Below, piece by piece: positions 56,533 to 64,000 of a DNA stretch of 64,000 nucleotides. The stretch spans positions 4,154,001 through 4,218,000 of the forward strand of contig JAVFKD010000004.1 in NCBI GenBank assembly GCA_036429605.1, given 5' to 3'. This stretch comes from Cladobotryum mycophilum (taxonomy: Eukaryota; Ascomycota; Sordariomycetes; Hypocreales; Hypocreaceae). The position numbers and the translations under genes are program-made. Positions within the stretch are counted from its first letter, which is position 1; each line of letters starts with the position of its first letter. The notes beneath the pieces are model-generated. The model ran no database searches, was not told the DNA's origin, and saw only the letters and a list, made by a program, of their open reading frames with translations.

Positions 56533-59500
56533 TCACACCACTGCCACTGGATAAGTCTTCCTGACCTCCACCAAGCCAACGTCCGACTTGGTTACGACAG
56601 CCCACCCGGGCATGTACTGCTTCAACTCATGAAGCGCCGGTATCAATTTCTTGTCATTCGCATCGCTGTATGCGCACTTGACCGTCACCTTCAAGTCATC
56701 TGACCTCACCTTCAGTTCTCCAGCCTGTTCTTCTTTTGCGCCGCCGTTCGAATCGTGGCCATCAAGTGAGTGACCATCTTGAGTTAACAACAGACTAACC
56801 TTCCAAGGAGCATCCCAGTCACGTCTCCAGAGCGTAATCTTCTGCAATCCATCACGTGGGAACGAACCGAATCGCTTATCCAGAGGAACCCCGCTCTTCA
56901 CAGCGAAACCATATACAGGCCGAGAGGTCTCCAATCTGCACATTCTAGTCTCCAGCGCGTCAATATGCAAATCCACCGTTTTCCTGTCAACCGACTTGAG
57001 GCTCTTGATGGTAATCAAGTCTGATGGATCCGTAACGTTCGCCACATTTGAATGAAGAGAGGCATAACGACAAGTAGTCAAACCCTGTCGCGACGCTCCG
57101 AGCTCGCAACTAATGTTTTGTCCAGCCGCAGAGGGAACTGAATCGATAACGGTACGCACATATTCCTCGATGCCGGTGAGCGCAACCACGCTTGTTCCCG
57201 CATTAACATCAACAATCTCCTGAAAGTAGACTTTGTAACGATATGTGACGGAGAAAGGGAACGCTGCCAAGTTGTAGATGAATGTCCCAATGAAAATAAC
57301 CAAAAGGAATAGCGGAATATGGTGAGTGATGCGATGAAGGAACGGGGTCAGCGGAAGCAGTAAGAGAATGCTCATGACTCCTATCAACACGGAGGGCAAT
57401 GAGAGGCTGCCACCGTCGGCGCCAGTCATGTTCATTGCAGACATGAACAACAATGACAAGCTGCCGGCAAGAATAAAGTAGACTGGCGCAAGAAGGAGAA
57501 ACTGGATAATCCAGGTCCAAGTTGGAAGATGCCCTGACCAAGCCTGCTCATATTCGTATGGCGGGTAGCTGCGCATGATAGAAGCGGTCTCGCTTGCCAA
57601 TGCCGTGCGTCGGTATGTGCTGGCAAACGTAGGGTGATCGCTCGAGCCGTAGCCTGACTCACCAGCTCGGAGAGGCGTCGCTTCAGTGGCACCGTTAGCC
57701 TCATGATCGTGGTCACGTCCAGGATGGTCGTCAATAGTGCTGGTGGCCGTGTTGCTCGAGCTTCCGAGTCTGGGTTGTTCTTGCGGTGCATCATAGTACT
57801 GGCGGGCAAACTCGTACTTTCCAGGCAATGCAAACTGTTCCAGCAACGAAACCAACAGAGCCGCAAAGACGGCAGTGTGGAAGAATGCAAAGAAATACAG
57901 AGCGCCAATGTGCATACGATCTTCGGCGATGGCAGCGAATACCTGGAAAAACCAGGAGAAAACGAATAGCCAAATCAAGGTAAACCCGCGGTGAAGAGCG
58001 CTGGGTCGGACGAAACTGGCGCCTCGCACGATAAGCCAGAAGCTAAAGTAGAACATGGACAGGGTCATGGCCCAGACAGCATAGCTGCTGCTATAGACGA
58101 TGAGTGGGTTGACCTTTGCTACCAATAGCACTGATAGCATAGTCAAGGCGACTGCAAAGACGAATGCAAAGGGGAAACGGAAGAAGCCGCGCCAACCGCC
58201 AACTGCCACCGGTTCATCGTGAAGCTCGGGGTACAGAGGAATGTCCTTAGCAAAAAAGTAGTACTTGTCCTGTCGCACCAGTAGAAATGTCACAATCGCA
58301 AGGACCAGAGGGGTGACGATGAGAAGCGTTAATGACCATGCAAACAACCCTCTAAGTGGGAAGGCGCTCCAGGAGCTGCCGTACCAGTCAAACCAGACGC
58401 CCTCGGTCTGCTTGCCGCTCTGGATCAAATGCTTGTTACCGTCCGATCGATCGCCGCTAAAGGTAGTGCCAGTTGTTTCCGAGAGACTCTCGGTAGAGGC
58501 CAGAGCAGCGGAGAGCATATGCCAGATACTGTTTACTGAAGTATGCTTTGTATCATCATCCATAGTGTGGTATCGTGAGCGTGGCGCATAAAAGGCGATA
58601 TCAAGACCACGCTGACCAAAATCCCTGGAAAAGACTTCAAAGTCGGTTCCGCTTTTGATGGCACCTCTTTCGAATGCGTTGGCCGCAACTACCGAGCCGA
58701 ATGGATATGGGCTTTTGCCATATGCCTTTGCAGCTTGGAGATCAGTAGTTCGGAAGAGCAGGGCGCGACCTCCGCCTCCAGCTCCCTCCAAGTTGACGAA
58801 TGTGTGGCAAAACTTGAGCAGAGGGCTGTAGCCAAAGGCGCGTGCTCCCAAGAGACCATCTTCCTCTGCATTGTTGAAGAGAAAGACAATACCATGCCTG
58901 GGCTGGCGGCCCTCTATGGTGAAGTAGTTGAGCATTTGCAACATGCTCACACAAGACATGCCGTCATCCGTAGCTCCGTATCCAGTAGCAACTCTGATAT
59001 ATGGTCAGTGGCTGAACATGAATTAAAGGCATGTGGACTCACGAATCAAAGTGACAGTTGACAAGGACGCCACCAGTTTTCTGATAAGCATCAGGACCCG
59101 CCTCAGAGAGCCACCAGTCGCCCTCCGGATCTTCCTTTCCATGGATATAGACGTAGAGGTTGTTGCCCTCAAAGTAATGGCCCTGCCAAGATGACGGGCC
59201 ACCAGCGCTTCGGAGGAGGGAACCGGCTGTCCAGGTCACATTTGAGATGCGATCATCGAAGATGGTGGCGCCGACAGGTCTGGCCGAGGATGAAACGGAT
59301 TTGGGGATATCCTTCGAGGGAGTCTCAGCGCTGTAGGTTTATCAATTCAAGCTCTTACTACAATTATATCATACGATACTAACCTGTCGTCCCAGATTGT
59401 GCCACCCGCGCTCTCCGTCGTGTAGGAGATGTGATTCCGTTCGAGGATTTCCTTGGATCGGTCAAAGAGAAATTCTCGCACAACTTCGTTCTGACGGCTG

Positions 59501-59706
59501 TTGAATGGATGATAGGTGCGAGTAATGGTCTGCAAATCGAGCCACGCCTCGGTCAGATTGAGGCCATCGCTAAGAGAATGGCCGCTCGGGGGTGGCGGAA
59601 CATTCTCGTGAACGTAAATGAGCGGAATAGCAAGGGCGAGGTAAACGGCCGTCGTCCAGAAGGTGACCGGACCTGGACGGTAGCTGAACGGATTCCAGTA
59701 CTGCAT
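56533..59706 (-). CDS. PFF1: Vacuolar membrane protease, M28 family (PFF1)
   Basis: Zinc aminopeptidase-like protein of the vacuolar membrane. The start at 59706 (MQYWNPFSYRPGPVTFWTT) leads into a signal-anchor helix. Exons 59706-59384, 59330-59043 and 58993-56533 give about 1023 residues, normal for the family. M28 metal ligands and catalytic residues are visible: His in NCHFDS, Asp in GATDDG, the Glu pair in NNAEEDGLLG, an Asp in FEVFSRDFG, and His in SRYHTMDDD. After the protease domain come about eight membrane helices, interrupted by a polar loop, and a luminal C-terminal domain. The introns (59331-59383, 58994-59042) are short GT-AG. The in-frame start 36 codons upstream is less likely because orthologues begin at the MxxxNPF motif. 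Confidence 0.95.
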
Positions 59707-60887
59707 CGCGGGCCAGCGACTGGATGGAACAAAGGTACGATGTCGAGTCAATCGATCGGCAAGGTTGGCGAGAGGAGTCGTGGAGTCGAAAGAGAATGGC
59801 AGCGCAAAGACCAATTCTGTCTGGCGCAGTGCGAATAAACGGTGTCGGATAGCAATGAAAGCTACTAGTTTAATGCGGTGATAAGAGCATCAATGGCTAA
59901 TTCTTCAAAGTCATTGTTGGTTGAACATCCCGTGCGACGCTGGATAAGCAAAGGATGAGGCGAGAAACAGAGTTGCTGGACGGGGTAAGAGTCTGGATGG
60001 GATGGATGGGATGGGAAGGGATGGGATGGATGGGATGGGAAGGGATGGGATGGAAGGGACTGAATCAGTGTGTCGTCATGCAAAGGTAAAGAGTTCCAGC
60101 GTTGGAGAGCTAGAGGAGAACAAGGCGCTAGGATTAGTCGTACAGTGATGTACAGGCGCCCAGCCGGGCAATTCAAACACAGCTGGGCTCAAGCTTCCAG
60201 TGCAGCTTACAGCTTACCTACCTACAGTTAGTTAGTGGAGCTCCTCCAGTACAATCCACTGACGTGATGGTGCTGCAACCTGTAATTCGTCACTGGCTGT
60301 GCCGCGCACCCTTACATCCATGCATCCATCCAATCTGTAGCTGCAATGCAACCCGGCCTCGGCCAGATATCATGCGGCTGGAGTTCGGTGTCGTCTCGGG
60401 GGGCCCAGAGTCTGGAACCCAGATCATGGCTTGCATATTGTTCGTATAAGCAAACGAGACTCATGATGGCTTGATCGGGATCACCAACCGCAGAGTGTCT
60501 ATAGTTGGTGAGTGAATTGACTTTCTAGTGACCATATGGAAGACGTCATGCACGGAATACCCCAATCTCGATATTGGATCAAAGCCAAGCTTCCATGCAA
60601 TGCAGCCAAGTAGACCAAATAGCTTCAACACTACCAGTGTATATTTACCAATGCATTTACCATCTAACCAAGTCACCCAAGTCATACCAAATCTGCCCAA
60701 TTTCCAGTGTTTCAGTTGGCATCGAGTATAGGCAGATGTATAATCGTATCAGGAATTTAGCAACACTTTATACTCCTTATACAAGGGAAGCAAAGATATA
60801 TCATGAGAAACAGGACTGGGTATCTTATTCTAGCCAAGAAAAGTCATCACATATCATCGTCATTTATGCAGCAATAGATCCTCCACA
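59707..60887. other. Intergenic with a small minisatellite
   Basis: Promoter side of the vacuolar protease gene and 3' side of the NADH kinase gene. No further gene seen. Confidence 0.6.
59995..60058. repeat. GGATG-based minisatellite
   Basis: Two and a half copies of a 25-base unit composed of GATGG/GATGGG/AAGGG words, about 290 bases upstream of the protease start codon. Confidence 0.9.
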
Positions 60888-62279
60888 CTAGTCAGAAAAC
60901 TCATCCGGCTCCCGGCCAAATGGGTAGTTGAATTTCAATAATCCCGTAAGTCCTCCGACCCACGGGTCATCATCTTCTGCTCTGATAACACATGGGACGC
61001 CGCCGTGCCATTCCTCTCCGGGTCCCGCTCGGCCAACAAACTCACCCTTCACCTGGATTTCCGACCCGGGCACGACGCCCGTACAACGCTTTCCATCAAT
61101 ACTCAGGTCCAGCTCCCGACCACGATTCTTCGGACTCATTCGTAAGCAAACTTTGGTATCCAGTGGCAGGACCAGAGATCGGAAGCTGAGACTGCACGGG
61201 CTGATGGGTGTAATCAGCAGCGATTTGACAAGCGGGTGGACGATTGGTCCTCCAGCACTCAGGCTGTATGCAGTTGAGCCAGTAGGTGTGCTGATGAGGA
61301 TGCCATCGGCCGTTGTTTCCGTCAAGAAATGACCATTTTGGTAAATGTCAATGACCGCCAAATGCGGATAAGAGCCTCGGTGAACTGATATCTCGTTGAT
61401 AGCTCGCAGAGAGGGCGATCCTTCCTTGGAACCTGCGATGCCAGACTTGGTTTGGTTCACCAATACGTCCGACACTTTATTGTTGATATTTTTACCTTCA
61501 CGGTCGAAAATATCTGCCTTGAGTCGGTGTCGAAGCAAGATTCGGGAAGCTCTTTGAACCCCATGACTCTTGCCCTTTGTTTGCTCCCAACCCTCGGACA
61601 AAGGCACGTCGACGGCGTCACGTTTGCCCCGTGGGACTGCTGCGTTACGTGCCGCAGTGACATCGCTGCCACTCATGTACAATTCCCTCCATGCCTTTTT
61701 ATGCTCGCTGAACTTCCACTCTCCCAGAAAGCCCAGTGTACCCATGCTGAATGCTAGAATCGGGGGCACGGATCCATGTAGTTTATACAGGCTGGCAGCC
61801 CGCAAGACGGTGCCATCGCCACCAAATGTAGCAATGACATCTATCTTATCGACAATGTTGGATCCTTGGTCTGCGACGTAGATGGGAAAGTCAAGATGCT
61901 CCTGGACGGATGGTGCGACGCGGGGCTCGAGGACGATGTTGACTCCTGGGTAATCGTTATGGATATGCTTGGCAAACTGAACGACCGATTCGGCAACGTC
62001 AGGAGCAAAGAGCTTCTGGATAAGCAATACGTTTCGCGGGGGCCTAGGCCAGTTCAGCGACAGCAAAGATGAACCAGGCTTGGGGCTCTGAAGATAACGT
62101 GGGTTGGTCCGGACTGGCAACTCGGCCACACTACGGGATTCAGCCAGTCGCAAAGGTTTCGTCGTCGACAAACATCGGGACCCCCCAATCCATGGTGGGA
62201 TGAACTGCGGGCTGGGCCGAGCATTGACAACCGCACGCCATTGCCTATTGGGGACTCGGCGACTTCTAAACATGGCCAC
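60888..62279 (-). CDS. POS5: NAD+/NADH kinase, mitochondrial POS5 type
   Basis: Phosphorylates NAD(H) to NADP(H). One exon, 463 residues. The N-terminus is rich in Arg, Ser and aromatic residues without acids (MAMFRSRRVPNRQWRAVV), as in a mitochondrial targeting peptide. The kinase domain has VLLIQK, the diagnostic FGGDGTVLRA, FSMGTLGFLGEW, NEISVHRG, and DGILISTPTGSTAYSLSAGGPI. The end is typical, with SPKNRGRELDLSIDGK. An insertion rich in basic residues (about residues 215-245) separates the two lobes. The second Met (62273) may be the true start. Assignment to POS5 rather than the cytosolic UTR1 type rests on the targeting peptide and the length. It is divergent from the next gene, sharing about 535 bases. 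Confidence 0.93.
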   Translation of the reverse strand: MAMFRSRRVPNRQWRAVVNARPSPQFIPPWIGGSRCLSTTKPLRLAESRSVAELPVRTNPRYLQSPKPGSSLLSLNWPRPPRNVLLIQKLFAPDVAESVVQFAKHIHNDYPGVNIVLEPRVAPSVQEHLDFPIYVADQGSNIVDKIDVIATFGGDGTVLRAASLYKLHGSVPPILAFSMGTLGFLGEWKFSEHKKAWRELYMSGSDVTAARNAAVPRGKRDAVDVPLSEGWEQTKGKSHGVQRASRILLRHRLKADIFDREGKNINNKVSDVLVNQTKSGIAGSKEGSPSLRAINEISVHRGSYPHLAVIDIYQNGHFLTETTADGILISTPTGSTAYSLSAGGPIVHPLVKSLLITPISPCSLSFRSLVLPLDTKVCLRMSPKNRGRELDLSIDGKRCTGVVPGSEIQVKGEFVGRAGPGEEWHGGVPCVIRAEDDDPWVGGLTGLLKFNYPFGREPDEFSD

Positions 62280-62733
62280 GGATCAAGTGTTGCCTCTCAT
62301 GGTCGCAGGTGAAATGAAACTCGACCGGGGGGTCGAATAACCGTGCATCAAGACATGGCTGCATTTCGCCCGAGACGGTGCGTGTGGGAGGGCATCAAGG
62401 CATCAAGGCATGCTAAAACCGGCTCTTCTTCTGACTAAGCTTTTAATCACAAATGTGGGGCTCTTCGCTTTGACGAAGTTCTATCCCCAACCCCCACACT
62501 TGTGTCCACACTCTCGGCCGGTTTGATCCTGATTCGAGCTTTCAAGGTTGCGATAAAGCATCATGCTTTGGCTAAAAGCACAAGTAAGACAAGCAAATGC
62601 TTTCACTGTTGCTTGCTATGATCCATTGTCTAATTACATTGTCTGCTACGGTGCACCACAACGCTGCATGTCTGACTTGACACCCATCATCAAACAATGA
62701 GTATTAACGGTCTGGTACGGAAAGGAGCCTCCA

Positions 62734-62742
62734 TCTATAAGA
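62734..62742 (+). promoter_or_regulatory. TATA-like element
   Basis: TCTATAAGA about 75 bases upstream of ATG 62815 in the divergent promoter. Confidence 0.35.
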
Positions 62743-62814
62743 TGGGGGTGTAGTCTCTTCTATTCTATGCCGCCTTATCCAGTGCCAACTACATCACACT
62801 CTTGAGATACTAAA

Positions 62815-63462
62815 ATGTCTGTTCCCACTAGCAAGAACCTTGGCAACTTTGCCGGCATATGGGCTTTTGTACGTTCTTCCTCGTCATGGTTTAACCGTCA
62901 TTACTAACAATACAACTTGATAGAATGCTCAAAAGAGCGACCTACACAAGCTGGGAGATTACTTTAAGCTAAAGGGCGCCAAGAGCACTGGCGATCAGAA
63001 AAAGGTGCCAGCCTTCTCCCTCATCATAAAACAGTTTGCTGGACCACCGAACCCCCTTCAGCTTCCACCGAGGACATTGATCATATTGGCATCGAAATCA
63101 CCAGCCCAGATTTCGCGTCTACTACGAAATGGGATCATTGCCTCGACTACGAATGGCGGAACTATGAAGATGCTATTGATGGCGTTGGCCAAATGCGGAC
63201 TGGTTATATTTCGCTAGGCGAGATTGAGGAGACCTATCTCAAGGGTGAATGGCTTGAAGGCGAGGGGGAAGTTGCTAGACCTGATGGAAAGAACCTCGTC
63301 ATGAATGAGATCAAGAGTAAGAATCACGGTTGGGTTGAGACGCAGATCTGGGGTTTCGAGAAGGTTGATGGTGAGCGGAAACATACCAAACGAGTTAGAC
63401 TTGTAACTGCTCAGGGGGAGGTTATTGAGATGCGTGCAGTATATGATTTTGTTGAAGAATAG
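62815..63462 (+). CDS. Small lipocalin/FABP-like protein, one frame break
   Basis: About 195 residues after correction. Exon 1 (62815-62868) gives MSVPTSKNLGNFAGIWAF; intron 62869-62923 has a CTAAC branch. Exon 2 continues NAQKSDLHKLGDYFKLKG ... FSLIIKQFAGPPNP, then the frame shifts at the C run 63052-63056. One extra C joins it to PSASTEDIDHIGIEI and on to the C-terminus VYDFVEE. The GxW near the start, a SLIIKQ strand, TTKWDH...YEW, and a final KRVRLVTAQGEVIEMRAVYDF strand match a family of fungal LCN/FABP-like small beta-barrel proteins of unknown ligand. That family call is from the pattern and is moderately sure. No signal peptide. Confidence 0.75.
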
Positions 63463-64000
63463 GGGTAGTAGCTAGAAGGACTGTGTAAAGCAAGAAAATA
63501 ATACGTTGCAACTTCTGCAGTTTCGTGTTTTCTGTTGACCAGTTTCTGTCGCTCTCATCCGGTAAAGCTACATTTATGTGAACTCTGGAGGAGGTGACCA
63601 ATCATCGTGTTTAGTGAAACTGCCCTTTAACAATATCTTAAGCGAGACATGTGACTGAACTCACATGATCACTCCATCGACCGGCGCTATTTAGGTTAGT
63701 TTTAGTCATTGTAATCTTCTAAAATAGAAAGATTATGATGCTAAATCAATTGAAAGAATGCTCAAAATATGCCAATGCACACAATGAATTTCGATATCCT
63801 CCCGGGTAGGCATTTGCTATGGATTCATATCTGGAATGTCACCGCCTACCCCTTTTAGTCGGCGGGGTCTAGTTGGATGACGTCTTTTTATGATGCCAGC
63901 TATCCTCCGAAATGGTGCTTTGGAAGAAATTGAAGACTGAAGCGTATTTATGAATATGAAACATAAAACATGAAACAGAAGATAAGCTTTTACTATATTA
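63463..64000. other. 3' flank, nothing recognised
   Basis: AT-rich DNA to the window end without an identifiable gene. Confidence 0.5.

Overview
The window is nuclear DNA of a filamentous ascomycete (Pezizomycotina). A Sordariomycete, probably Hypocreales, is my best guess from the gene set, not a proven placement. The evidence is short GT-AG introns (about 50-110 bp) with CTAAC/CTGAC branch points, two tRNA genes (one with an intron after position 37), and typical fungal families: INO80, CFEM protein, GPI-type lysophospholipase, Pff1-type vacuolar M28 protease, POS5-type NADH kinase, and a purine-nucleoside-phosphorylase/ubiquitin-like fusion.

Layout: the 3' end of an ARB1-type ABC-F gene (1-494); a GNAT acetyltransferase (1156-2027); 3.5 kb without a gene; INO80 (5584-11513); a C2H2 zinc-finger protein with a Gln-rich tail (12204-13922). 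An accessory block follows (14.3-21.7 kb): a PNP_UDP/ubiquitin-like protein, unidentified ORFs and gene fragments, and an RBR E3 ubiquitin ligase broken by one in-frame TAG. Then come phospholipase B (24932-27228) convergent with a Gfo/Idh/MocA oxidoreductase (27965-29098), tRNA-Gln(UUG), a 6.8 kb gene-poor stretch, a CFEM protein (37513-38151), an amidase (41490-43255), tRNA-Pro(AGG), an HNH-nuclease-domain protein (46127-47456) and a lipid-droplet-associated hydrolase (48847-50007). A 4.2 kb gene-poor stretch carries a cluster of a repeated 14-bp motif. The last 10 kb is compact: aldo/keto reductase with an extra N-terminal domain, vacuolar membrane protease, NADH kinase and a small lipocalin-like protein.

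A property of the sequence itself affects the annotation. In four genes the conserved reading frame breaks at eight runs of G or C, seven of length 5 and one of length 6. In every case one more base of the same kind restores the frame. INO80, expected to be under strong constraint, is hit twice. I read this as homopolymer under-calling in the consensus, not as decay. The RBR ligase is different: it has a nonsense codon next to a lost zinc-binding position and looks like real decay.

Most genes are unlinked housekeeping functions with no common pathway. The one region with a possible shared theme is 14.6-21.7 kb, where a nucleosidase-like/ubiquitin-like fusion lies near a ubiquitin ligase relic. 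The repeat cluster at 51.5-53.2 kb is the clearest structure that no gene explains.
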